A stretch of 40,747 nucleotides of DNA, taken from assembly GCF_004138105.1 (NCBI RefSeq), contig NZ_RXHQ01000025.1, forward strand, positions 1 to 40,747, in the 5' to 3' direction. Each line of letters opens with the position of its first letter. The stretch's first letter is position 1. Below the pieces are notes generated by a model that was not told the origin of the DNA, searched no databases, and saw only the letters and a list, made by a program, of their open reading frames with translations. The stretch comes from Xylanivirga thermophila. GTDB lineage: Bacteria; Bacillota; Clostridia; Caldicoprobacterales; Xylanivirgaceae. Of this stretch, positions 9,158 to 16,901 are shown one piece after another. Both the position numbers and the translations under genes were made by a program.

Positions 9158-10111
9158 ATGGGTAATATAGAAATCAAAGATTTAAAGGATAAAAAATATG
9201 ATATAGCGACTGTAGGTGAAGTACTTGTAGATATGATCTCTACAGAATATACAGATGGGTTTGATTGTGACACTTATAGAAGATTCTTTGGTGGATCTCC
9301 CGCCAACATTGCAATGAATGTAAAAAAACTGGGCATAAACTCCACTATTATATGTTGTGCAGGTAGCGATGAAATGGGGGATTTTCTAATATCCAAGATG
9401 AAAATGCAGGGACTTGATACTAGTAATGTTAAGAGAGCATATTCTTCAACATCCATGGTACTTTTAAATAAAAGTCAATCTAGCCCTATACCGATATTTT
9501 ATCGTGGTGCAGACTATAGAATAGTATTTGATGAGTCTATAGAAGATGTTATAAGGACATCAAAAATAGTTCATTTTTCTACATGGCCCATATCAAGGGA
9601 GCCATCTAGAAGCGCTATAGAGAAAATCATAGAGGTAGCTAAGGAAAGTGGTACTATAATAGGATTTGACCCAAATTATCATCCTGCATTATGGGAAAAA
9701 GGTTATGACGGGGTTTCATATATAAAGGGAATTATAAAAGATGTAGATATAATAAAACCTAGTGAGGATGATGCAAAGCGTCTATTTGGGGAAGAAAGTA
9801 TTGATGAGTATATTGCAAGATTTTTAGATCTTGGAGCAAAATTGGTTATAATGACATTAGGTAAAGACGGGCTTGTAGCTTCTGATGGGAAAACAACAAT
9901 TAGAATGGATAGCGTGGCAGACAATGTGATGGATACCACCGGGGCGGGGGATGCTTTTTGGTCGGGCTTTTATGCAGCTATTGTAAAAGGATATGATGTT
10001 AAGGATGCGATAAGGCTTGGAAATGCATCTAGTGCATATAAACTTAGATATACAGGTGCAGTTGTAGATTTTCCAAGTATAGATAGACTAAAGGATTTGT
10101 ATGAAATATAA
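9158..10111 (+). CDS. PfkB-family sugar kinase (probable fructokinase)
   Basis: 317-residue cytoplasmic ATP-dependent kinase of the PfkB/ribokinase family. The N-terminal motif FFGGSPANIAMNVKKLG and the C-terminal catalytic motif DTTGAGDAFWSG, with the base Asp in GAGD, are intact. Fructokinase is the likeliest role, given the SPS-like gene that overlaps the same transcript, but 5-dehydro-2-deoxygluconokinase-like specificity cannot be excluded. ATG 9158 is preceded by GAAGGAAGTGGG. It is the first gene after the LacI-controlled promoter, and its stop codon abuts the ribosome binding site of the next gene, so translation is probably coupled. A second PfkB kinase lies at 18365 in the companion operon. 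Confidence 0.87.
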   Translation: MGNIEIKDLKDKKYDIATVGEVLVDMISTEYTDGFDCDTYRRFFGGSPANIAMNVKKLGINSTIICCAGSDEMGDFLISKMKMQGLDTSNVKRAYSSTSMVLLNKSQSSPIPIFYRGADYRIVFDESIEDVIRTSKIVHFSTWPISREPSRSAIEKIIEVAKESGTIIGFDPNYHPALWEKGYDGVSYIKGIIKDVDIIKPSEDDAKRLFGEESIDEYIARFLDLGAKLVIMTLGKDGLVASDGKTTIRMDSVADNVMDTTGAGDAFWSGFYAAIVKGYDVKDAIRLGNASSAYKLRYTGAVVDFPSIDRLKDLYEI

Positions 10112-10124
10112 GGGAGAGAAAATT

Positions 10125-11609
10125 ATGCATATAGCTTTTTTAAATCCACAGGGTAATTTTGATAGGAAGGATTCATATTGGACTGAACATCCGGATTTTG
10201 GAGGACAGCTGGTATATGTAAAGGAAATAGCCTCTGCAATGGCAAAACAAGGTCATAATGTGGATATAATAACCAGGCAGATAAAAGATAAAAATTGGCT
10301 TGAGTTTTCCAATAGGTTTGACTCTTATGATAATGTAAGAAACCTTCGGATTATAAGATTGCCTGCAGGTCCAGATAAATTCTTGGCCAAGGAATCATTA
10401 TGGGAACACCTAAGTGAATGGGTAGATAATATAATAGATTTTTATAAAACTGAAGCAAAGATGCCTGATTTTATAACTACCCATTACGGAGATGGCGGTA
10501 TAGCTGGAGCTATGATGTATGAAAAGACTAATATCCCCTTTTCTTTCACCGGTCATTCATTAGGGGCACAGAAGATGGATAAACTGGGGATCAATTCTGA
10601 AAATATAGCACAGATGGATGCTAGATATTATTTTACCAAACGAATAATGGCAGAACGCACTGCTATGTCAAACTCAAGCATAATATTTGTATCAACTGCA
10701 CAGGAAAAGGATGAACAGTATACCCATAGGGCTTATAGAGATGCAGGACAGTTAGATGATATGGGAAAATTCTGTATAGTACCTCCTGGAGTAAATATGG
10801 ATGTGTTTAGTGCAATGATACCAAATAAGGATGATGCCTTAGAAATGAAGGCATTCATAGATAATATGCTTAAGAGGGATATAGAAAATACTCGCATACA
10901 GCTTCCTTCAATAATAGCTGCTAGTCGTCTAGATCCTAAGAAAAATCATATAGGATTAGTGAAGGCATTTGCCAAAAGTAAGGAACTTCAAAAGAAGTCC
11001 AATCTCATTATAACCTTAAGGGGAATAGAGGATCCATTTCAGGATTATTCTTTTGTGAAAAAGGAAGAGAGGGAGATATTAGACGAGATAATGGGGATTA
11101 TAGATAGCTATAATCTTAGAGGAAAGGTGTGTATTTTTAGTATAAATTCACAAAAGCAGCTAGCAGACTGTTACAGGGAACTTGCAAGTAGAAACTCAAT
11201 ATTTTGTTTGACTGCGATGTATGAACCATTTGGCTTGGCACCTATAGAAGCTATGAGTTGCGGGCTTCCGGTAGCTGTTACAAAGTATGGAGGGCCTAAT
11301 GAGGTGTTAAGGGAAAATGGGGAGGAATATGGAGTGCTAATAGATCCCTTTGATGAGCAGGATATTGCTTTAGGTATTTTAAAGCTATTTGACAATTATG
11401 CTTTTTATAGGCATCAGGGAATTAAAAGGGTAAGTAGTAAATATACATGGGATGCAGCTGCACAAGGGTATATAGAAGGTATACAAAAGATCCTTTCAGA
11501 AAAAAAAGATTATCATATTTCAAAACTTCATCCTTATTTTAAATCTTCCAATAAGACAAATAGGATAGAGTTAGACTGGCTGACAAGGATATATCTAAGG
11601 GGTGAATAA
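10125..11609 (+). CDS. GT4 glycosyltransferase, sucrose-phosphate synthase-like
   Basis: 494 residues, close in length to the single-domain bacterial sucrose-phosphate synthases (about 495). The N-terminal domain has HPDFGGQLVYVKEIASAMAKQGHNVDIITRQ, where the GGQ loop binds the sugar donor, followed by TTHYGDGGIAGA and TGHSLGAQKMDKLG. The C-terminal domain has AASRLDPKKNHIGLVKAF and the retaining-GT4 motif EPFGLAPIE, with Glu367 and Glu375. It carries no fused phosphatase domain. The family makes sucrose-6-phosphate from NDP-glucose and fructose-6-phosphate. Sucrose synthase and mannosylfructose-phosphate synthase are close alternatives. ATG 10125 follows AGGGAGAG at 10111-10118. It lies between a PfkB kinase and a GalT-like gene with tight spacing. 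Confidence 0.85.
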   Translation: MHIAFLNPQGNFDRKDSYWTEHPDFGGQLVYVKEIASAMAKQGHNVDIITRQIKDKNWLEFSNRFDSYDNVRNLRIIRLPAGPDKFLAKESLWEHLSEWVDNIIDFYKTEAKMPDFITTHYGDGGIAGAMMYEKTNIPFSFTGHSLGAQKMDKLGINSENIAQMDARYYFTKRIMAERTAMSNSSIIFVSTAQEKDEQYTHRAYRDAGQLDDMGKFCIVPPGVNMDVFSAMIPNKDDALEMKAFIDNMLKRDIENTRIQLPSIIAASRLDPKKNHIGLVKAFAKSKELQKKSNLIITLRGIEDPFQDYSFVKKEEREILDEIMGIIDSYNLRGKVCIFSINSQKQLADCYRELASRNSIFCLTAMYEPFGLAPIEAMSCGLPVAVTKYGGPNEVLRENGEEYGVLIDPFDEQDIALGILKLFDNYAFYRHQGIKRVSSKYTWDAAAQGYIEGIQKILSEKKDYHISKLHPYFKSSNKTNRIELDWLTRIYLRGE

Positions 11610-11610
11610 T

Positions 11611-12552
11611 ATGCCGGAAATTAGAAAAGATCCTTTTACAGATGAACAAGTTATAATAGCGATGGAACGTGCAAAGCGCCCTACAGATTTTCATGATGAT
11701 GGGAGTAATAAGGAAGAAAAGACGTGTTTTTTTTGTCGGGGAAGAGAAAAGTTGACGCCTTCTGAGACCTTTAGAATAGACGATGATAATGGGGAGTGGA
11801 TAGTAAGGTCATTTCCAAACAAGTTCCCTATTTTATGTTCTGATATGACCGATGGAAACGGTATTCATGAGGTAATAGTAGATAATTGTGGGCATGATAA
11901 AAGCTTTTTTAATATGAATATAAAAGAATTTAAATATATGCTTTTAGCCTATAAAAATCGATATATTGCACTGTATAATACAGCTTCCACTCAATATGTG
12001 AGTGTTTTTAAAAATTATCTCAAAAAAGCAGGAGCATCCCTTGATCATCCCCATTCTCAGATAATTTCATTACCGATTATCCCTAATATAATAATGACAG
12101 AATTGAATAATTGTAAAAAATTCTATGAATATAGAGGGGAGATAATGCATCAAGTTCTTATAAGAGAGGAACGTGATAAGGGAGATAGGGTTATATTTGA
12201 AACGGATAATTTCATTGTAATAGCTCCCTTTGCCAGTAAATATAACTATGAAACTCAGATTATATATAAAAATAAAGGTTTATTTCAATCCATGACAGAC
12301 CGTATAATAACTGAATTATCAGAGGTGTTCTTTGGCCTTTTTAGCAGATATGGTAATGTACTAGGAAGATTTCCGTTTAATCTTTTTTTACATGCCCATC
12401 CAAACTTGATGGAAGATGCACCTTATAATTGGCATCTTCATATTACACCAAGAGTATCTCAGCAGGCAGGTTTTGAGCTGTCAACGGGTATATATGTAAA
12501 TGATATCCCACCTGAAAAGGCGGCTAAATTGCTGATTTCTGCCGGACATTGA
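11611..12552 (+). CDS. GalT-like nucleotidyltransferase or NDP-sugar phosphorylase
   Basis: 313-residue member of the galactose-1-phosphate uridylyltransferase branch of the HIT superfamily. A zinc-type CFFC pair (Cys39, Cys42) and CGHDKSF are followed by DHPHSQ, with the nucleophile His148. A second HIT-like block, NWHLHITPR, lies near the C-terminus. HPHSQ, in place of the HPHGQ or HPHCQ of many GalT enzymes, is also seen in ADP-glucose phosphorylase-type relatives. It could exchange or phosphorolyse NDP-glucose to glucose-1-phosphate. ATG 11611 is preferred over GTG 11602 because AGGGGTG sits at the right distance from it. It begins 1 base after the SPS-like stop codon. No galK or galE is nearby, so a galactose role is less likely. 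Confidence 0.8.
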   Translation: MPEIRKDPFTDEQVIIAMERAKRPTDFHDDGSNKEEKTCFFCRGREKLTPSETFRIDDDNGEWIVRSFPNKFPILCSDMTDGNGIHEVIVDNCGHDKSFFNMNIKEFKYMLLAYKNRYIALYNTASTQYVSVFKNYLKKAGASLDHPHSQIISLPIIPNIIMTELNNCKKFYEYRGEIMHQVLIREERDKGDRVIFETDNFIVIAPFASKYNYETQIIYKNKGLFQSMTDRIITELSEVFFGLFSRYGNVLGRFPFNLFLHAHPNLMEDAPYNWHLHITPRVSQQAGFELSTGIYVNDIPPEKAAKLLISAGH

Positions 12553-12626
12553 TGAAAGATTGCAAAAAATAATTCTTTGCTATAAAATAGATATAAAATA
12601 TAAGGGACTAGACGGAGGTTGATGTT
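12553..12626 (+). promoter_or_regulatory. Short gap before the LacI gene with possible weak promoter
   Basis: TTGCAA and TATAAA occur 15 bases apart at about 12560-12586, which is shorter than the ideal spacing. The gap also contains the GGAGG ribosome binding site (12614-12618). The regulator may be both cotranscribed and separately transcribed. Confidence 0.3.
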
Positions 12627-13604
12627 ATGCCCACAATAAAGGATGTGGCAGAAAAGGCGGGGGTATCTGTAACAACCGTATCTAGAGTGTTAAACAATCG
12701 AGGTTATATAAGTGATGCTACCAGAAAAAAAGTTCAGCAGGCAATGAAACAGTTAAATTATCAGCCTAATGAGCTAGCACGATCATTGTATAGACAAAAA
12801 TCTAATATAATTGGTGTAATTGTGCCAACCGTTTCACATCCCTTTTTCGGAGAATTGGTAAGTTCTATAGAGTATTATGCATGTAAAGGTGGTTACAAAC
12901 TTTTACTTTGCAATTCTCATCTGGAAGCAGAAAAGGAAAAGGACTATATAGATATGTTGAGAAGGAATCAAGTAGACGGTATAATTATGGGTAGCCATAC
13001 GTTGAATGTAGATGAATATGCCTTTACCAATTTGCCCATAGTAACATTTGATAGATGTATATCCGATAGCATACCGTATATAGCATCGGATAACTATGAA
13101 GGCGGACGTATAGCTACAAAATTATTGGTAGACCAAGGGTGTAAAAAGATAGCCCATATAAGCGGTAATTTAACCCTGAATTTATTGGCAAATAAAAGAT
13201 ATGAAGCCTTTGTTGAGGTAGCAGAAGAAAATAATGTGGGATATATAAATGTCCAAACAAGTATAAATGTTTTTGATGATACCAAATATGAGAAGATTAT
13301 TTTTGACCTATTAAAAGAACACCAAGATATAGATGGAATATTTGCCAGTAGTGATGTTATGGCAGCCTACGCAATAAAGGTATGCAGGAGATTTGGTAAA
13401 AAAGTGCCTGAAGACATAAAGATAGTGGGATATGATGATATAAATATCGCTTCTTTGGCCATACCTTCTATTACTACCATAAATCAGCCTATAGACGAAA
13501 TGAGTGAATTGGCTATAGAGCTTATTATAAAGCAGATAGATGGTAAAAGAGTGCCTACCAAAAACATATTTCCTGTTACTTTGGTTAGGCGGGAGACAGC
13601 ATAA
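12627..13604 (+). CDS. LacI-family transcriptional regulator of sucrose genes
   Basis: 325-residue repressor. The N-terminus PTIKDVAEKAGVSVTTVSRVLNNRGYISDATRKKV is a complete LacI helix-turn-helix, with the hinge PNELARSLYRQKSNIIGVIVP after it. A periplasmic-binding-protein-like effector domain follows: HPFFGELV, VDGIIMGS, FDRCI, ASDNYEGG, DGIFASSDVMAAYAI, VGYDDINIA and ITTINQP. ATG 12627 has GGAGG at 12614-12618. The gene lies between two operons that both carry GGTTGACATACA over their -35 box, so it very likely controls both. The effector could be sucrose, fructose or a phosphate ester. The sequence does not tell. Confidence 0.92.
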   Translation: MPTIKDVAEKAGVSVTTVSRVLNNRGYISDATRKKVQQAMKQLNYQPNELARSLYRQKSNIIGVIVPTVSHPFFGELVSSIEYYACKGGYKLLLCNSHLEAEKEKDYIDMLRRNQVDGIIMGSHTLNVDEYAFTNLPIVTFDRCISDSIPYIASDNYEGGRIATKLLVDQGCKKIAHISGNLTLNLLANKRYEAFVEVAEENNVGYINVQTSINVFDDTKYEKIIFDLLKEHQDIDGIFASSDVMAAYAIKVCRRFGKKVPEDIKIVGYDDINIASLAIPSITTINQPIDEMSELAIELIIKQIDGKRVPTKNIFPVTLVRRETA

Positions 13605-13618
13605 AATTTTTTTGTTTT

Positions 13619-13662
13619 TGTATGTCAATCGGTTGACATACATGGCCAATTAGTTGTATAAT
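13619..13662 (+). promoter_or_regulatory. LacI-type operator and promoter of the sucrose transport operon
   Basis: A 24-bp palindrome (13619-13642) has the core TGTCAATCGGTTGACA with a central CG, typical of LacI-family operators, and only one mismatched pair. The -35 box TTGACA (13633-13638) lies inside it. TATAAT (13657-13662) follows after 18 bases. A bound repressor would block polymerase directly. The LacI gene ends 14 bases upstream. Confidence 0.82.
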
Positions 13663-13719
13663 AAAGTTGCATTGCAGAAAGGACACAAATATATAATAAT
13701 TCATATAAGGAGGATAACT

Positions 13720-15093
13720 ATGAAAAAAGTAAAAGTACTGTCAATCCTTATTTCTTTATTATTGGTAGTTTCCATTTTATCAGCTTGTGGCTCCGATGAT
13801 AAAAAGACAGTTGATGAGGAAACAACCAATGAGCAAACGGATCAACAAGAAAAGAAGGAAGATGTTAAAGATGATTCAAAAGGTTCAGGGGAAAAAGTAA
13901 AAATAAGTCTTCTTAACTCAAAGGGTGAAATTCAGGCCCAATTAGAAGAAAGTGCAAAGGTTTTCGAAAAGGATACAAATATAGAGTTGGAGATTGTTCC
14001 TTGTGCTGCAGGGCAATCACCTTTTGAAAAGGCAAGTTCGATGTATGCATCAGGAAATGCACCGGCACTGCTTATGATAGATACAGGTGATATAGCCAAA
14101 TTTAAGGATAAACTTTTAGATCTATCCGATGAAAAATGGGTAAACGATGTGGTAGAAGGTGCTTTAAACGACTACAAAATGGATGATGGCAGGATGGTTG
14201 GTTTTCCTTTTGCTGTAGAAGGGTTCTCATTTATATATAACAAACAGATATTAGATAAGGCGGTTGGAGGAGAATTTGATCCTGCGTCTGTAAAAACTCG
14301 TAGTGATCTGGAAAAACTATTTAAAGATATTGAAAACTCAGGCGTAGCGCCTCTTGTAATATCACCAATGGATTGGTCATTAGCAGGCCATTTCTTACCG
14401 ATTTCCTATATAACCCAATCCTCTGAAGGTGATGCATTTGATAAAATGGTGCAGGATTTAAAAGAAGGAAAATCAGATTTGGCGAACAACGATCAGTTTA
14501 ATGGCTTGATTGAAACTTTTGATTTGATGAAGAAGTATAATATAGATAAGGAAGATCCATTGTCAGGTACTTATGATAGAGGGCCTGAGCTATTAGGTAG
14601 CGGTAAGGTAGGTATTTGGTTTATGGGTAACTGGGCATGGCCTCAAATTGCAGAATTTGATACTGCAGACGGACAATATGGTTTTATACCTGTACCGATA
14701 AGCGATAATGCAGATGACTATGGAAATAGTCAAATACCTGTATCCGTAACCAAACCTCTGGTATTGGATAAAGAACAAAATTCTGAGGAACAACAAGAAG
14801 CAGCTAAGAAATTCTTAGAGTGGATAGTATATGAGGATAATGGTCAAGATGCATTAGTAAACAATGCTCACATAATACCTGCGTTTAAAAATATTACATT
14901 GGAGCCTCAGGATCCATTGGCTAAATCTATTAAGAAGTATATGGATGAAGGGAAGACATTAGATGCACCTACTCTTTTGCCTCCAGATCATTGGTCACAG
15001 GTAGGCGCATCCATGCAAAAATATTTAGATGATCAGATAGATAAAGCTGGATTGGCCAAAGAAATTGAAGATTATTGGAAGACTGTAGAATAG
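13720..15093 (+). CDS. Sugar ABC transporter substrate-binding lipoprotein
   Basis: 457-residue extracellular solute-binding protein (family 1, MalE/MsmE type) anchored to the membrane. The signal peptide ends in the lipobox LSAC, with the lipidated residue Cys23. A charged linker of about 35 residues (KKTVDEETTNEQTDQQEKKE and onward) precedes the folded domain. Recognisable family blocks are VKISLLNSKGEIQAQLEESAKVF, FPFAVEGFSFIYNK, GKVGIWFMGNWAWPQI and AAKKFLEWIVYED. I chose ATG 13720 because AAGGAGG lies just upstream and the signal peptide then begins correctly. Two permeases, GH32 and a fructokinase follow, so sucrose or a fructooligosaccharide is the expected ligand. Confidence 0.92.
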   Translation: MKKVKVLSILISLLLVVSILSACGSDDKKTVDEETTNEQTDQQEKKEDVKDDSKGSGEKVKISLLNSKGEIQAQLEESAKVFEKDTNIELEIVPCAAGQSPFEKASSMYASGNAPALLMIDTGDIAKFKDKLLDLSDEKWVNDVVEGALNDYKMDDGRMVGFPFAVEGFSFIYNKQILDKAVGGEFDPASVKTRSDLEKLFKDIENSGVAPLVISPMDWSLAGHFLPISYITQSSEGDAFDKMVQDLKEGKSDLANNDQFNGLIETFDLMKKYNIDKEDPLSGTYDRGPELLGSGKVGIWFMGNWAWPQIAEFDTADGQYGFIPVPISDNADDYGNSQIPVSVTKPLVLDKEQNSEEQQEAAKKFLEWIVYEDNGQDALVNNAHIIPAFKNITLEPQDPLAKSIKKYMDEGKTLDAPTLLPPDHWSQVGASMQKYLDDQIDKAGLAKEIEDYWKTVE

Positions 15094-15104
15094 ATGGGAC
15101 TATT

Positions 15105-15137
15105 TCAAGGGCGGGAGAAATGTCTACTCGCCCTTGA
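15105..15137 (+). other. Stem-loop between binding-protein and permease genes
   Basis: TCAAGGGCG (15105-15113) pairs with CGCCCTTGA (15129-15137). No T tract follows, so it is more likely a processing or mRNA-stabilising structure than a full terminator. Such structures would raise binding-protein levels over permease levels. Confidence 0.6.
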
Positions 15138-15163
15138 TTATCTAATTATAGGAGGTGTAACGC

Positions 15164-16048
15164 ATGGAAGGTAAAAAGGGAACTTGGGATAAGGTAAAAA
15201 CATATCTCATGTTTGCCGGGCCCACAACCTTTATTTTCTTTACCGTAGTTATTCTTCCATTTTTATTTGGAATATATTTAACCTTTACTAACTGGGATGG
15301 TGTATCTAAAGATTATTCTTTGGTGGGATTTCAAAACTATGCATCGGTCTTTAGGGATCCAAAGTTTTGGAGTTCATTTTTGCTAACGTTAAAATATGTG
15401 CTTTTTATTGTTGTATTTATAAATGTAATTGCTTTTTTACTGGCATATTTGCTCACTAGTGGAGTAAAGGGACAAAATTTTTTTAGAGCAGGATTTTTTC
15501 TGCCGAATCTTATTGGAGGAATAATATTAGGTTTTATATGGCAATTTATGTTTTCAAATGTATTGGTATATATGGGAAAAGCATTGGGCATCCAAAGTAT
15601 TTCAACTTCATGGTTGTCAAATCCTAATAAGGCTTTTTGGGCTCTTGTAGTAGTTACGGTATGGCAATATTCCGGCTATATGATGGTCATATATATATCT
15701 GGATTTATGAATATACCTAAAGATATATTAGAAGCAGCAAGTATAGATGGTGCTAATGGCTTTGTAAGATTAAAGAGTATAATACTTCCACTTATGGTTC
15801 CTTCATTTATAATATGTGTGTTTTTGTCTCTCCAAAGGGGATTTATGGTATACGATTTAAATATTTCTCTAACAGGTGGAGGACCATATAAAAGTACAGA
15901 AATGATTTCTATGCATGTATATGAAAAGGCATTTTTGTCCCAACAATATGGAGTGGGGCAATCTGAGGCATTTGTCTTGTTTATAATAGTCGCTGTTGTA
16001 ACATTGCTTCAGGTATATTTTAGCAAAAAGTTGGAGGTAGAGGCATAA
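15164..16048 (+). CDS. Sugar ABC transporter permease (MalF/UgpA type)
   Basis: 294-residue membrane subunit with six predicted membrane segments. TM1 covers about residues 12-36 and is followed by the GIYLTFTNWDG motif. The EAA loop is EAASIDGANGFVRLKSIILPLM, and SLTGGGPYKSTEMISMHVYEKAF is a MalF-type signature. ATG 15164 follows GGAGG. Its stop codon overlaps the start of the next permease by one base, so the pair is translationally coupled. In the sucrose operon it imports the sugar captured by the lipoprotein at 13720. No ATPase gene is in the operon, as usual for systems sharing an MsmK-type ATPase. Confidence 0.93.
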   Translation: MEGKKGTWDKVKTYLMFAGPTTFIFFTVVILPFLFGIYLTFTNWDGVSKDYSLVGFQNYASVFRDPKFWSSFLLTLKYVLFIVVFINVIAFLLAYLLTSGVKGQNFFRAGFFLPNLIGGIILGFIWQFMFSNVLVYMGKALGIQSISTSWLSNPNKAFWALVVVTVWQYSGYMMVIYISGFMNIPKDILEAASIDGANGFVRLKSIILPLMVPSFIICVFLSLQRGFMVYDLNISLTGGGPYKSTEMISMHVYEKAFLSQQYGVGQSEAFVLFIIVAVVTLLQVYFSKKLEVEA

Positions 16049-16875
16049 TGAAAAAAGAGGGAACAATATCTAAATGGATAAAAGTTATAGTACTTGCTAT
16101 TTTACTGTTTCTATATCTGGTTCCATTTATTTTGGTATTAATAAACTCCTTTAAACCTAGAAGTGCTATAATCTCCAATCCACTGGCAGTTAGTTCTCAA
16201 TGGAACTTTTCAAATTATGTAGATGCCTTTAAAAAGATGGATTATCTGCATGGATTTTTAAATTCTTTTATAGTAACCGCCGGTAGTGTGATACTAATTG
16301 CTATTTTATCTTCTATGACCGCTTATTTATTTGTTAGGTACAAGTGGAAATTTAATAAATATATGTTTTTTGTAATGGTAGCATCTATGATAATACCATT
16401 TCAAGCTATAATGATACCATTGGTACAGATATACGGCTCAATAAATATGTTAAACAGCAAATGGGTACTTATTTATATGTATATAGGATTTGGTACTGCA
16501 TTAGCAGTATTTATTTATCATGGATTTATAAAAAGCGTGCCTGCTGAGCTGGAGGAAGCGGCTATGATAGATGGTTGCAATAAATATCAGACTTTTTTTA
16601 AAATCGTATTTCCACTGCTCAAGCCTATCACCAGTACGGTTATAATACTCGATGTCCTTTGGATTTGGAATGATTTTTTACTTCCATCTCTAGTCTTAAC
16701 AACCCAGAAACAAAGGACTTTGCCCTTATCTACCTATTATTTTTATGGTACCTATACGGTAGACTATGGATTGCTAATGGCTGGGCTTATGCTTACAATA
16801 ATACCGGTAATAGTAATATATTTGTTTATGCAAAAATATATAATAAATGGCGTAATACAGGGTTCTATAAAGTAA
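16048..16875 (+). CDS. Sugar ABC transporter permease (MalG/UgpE type)
   Basis: 275-residue membrane partner of the preceding permease. It starts at the ATG that overlaps the previous stop (TAATG), with a GGAGG-type ribosome binding site inside the upstream gene. Typical landmarks are the TM1 block LVPFILVLINSFKPRS, the EAA loop EEAAMIDGCNKYQTFFKIVFPLL, WIWNDFLLPSLVL, and the end QKYIINGVIQGSIK. Together with the lipoprotein and the upstream permease it forms the sucrose-type importer. GH32 starts 26 bases later, so sugar entering by this route meets the hydrolase directly. Confidence 0.93.
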   Translation: MKKEGTISKWIKVIVLAILLFLYLVPFILVLINSFKPRSAIISNPLAVSSQWNFSNYVDAFKKMDYLHGFLNSFIVTAGSVILIAILSSMTAYLFVRYKWKFNKYMFFVMVASMIIPFQAIMIPLVQIYGSINMLNSKWVLIYMYIGFGTALAVFIYHGFIKSVPAELEEAAMIDGCNKYQTFFKIVFPLLKPITSTVIILDVLWIWNDFLLPSLVLTTQKQRTLPLSTYYFYGTYTVDYGLLMAGLMLTIIPVIVIYLFMQKYIINGVIQGSIK

Positions 16876-16901
16876 TCTTAAAGGAGAGTATTTAGACAAT
16901 A

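Noticed and set aside
11602-12552. Classical galactose (Leloir) operon
   Set aside because: Only a GalT-like gene is present, with no galK, galE or galactose transporter. The neighbours point to sucrose metabolism.
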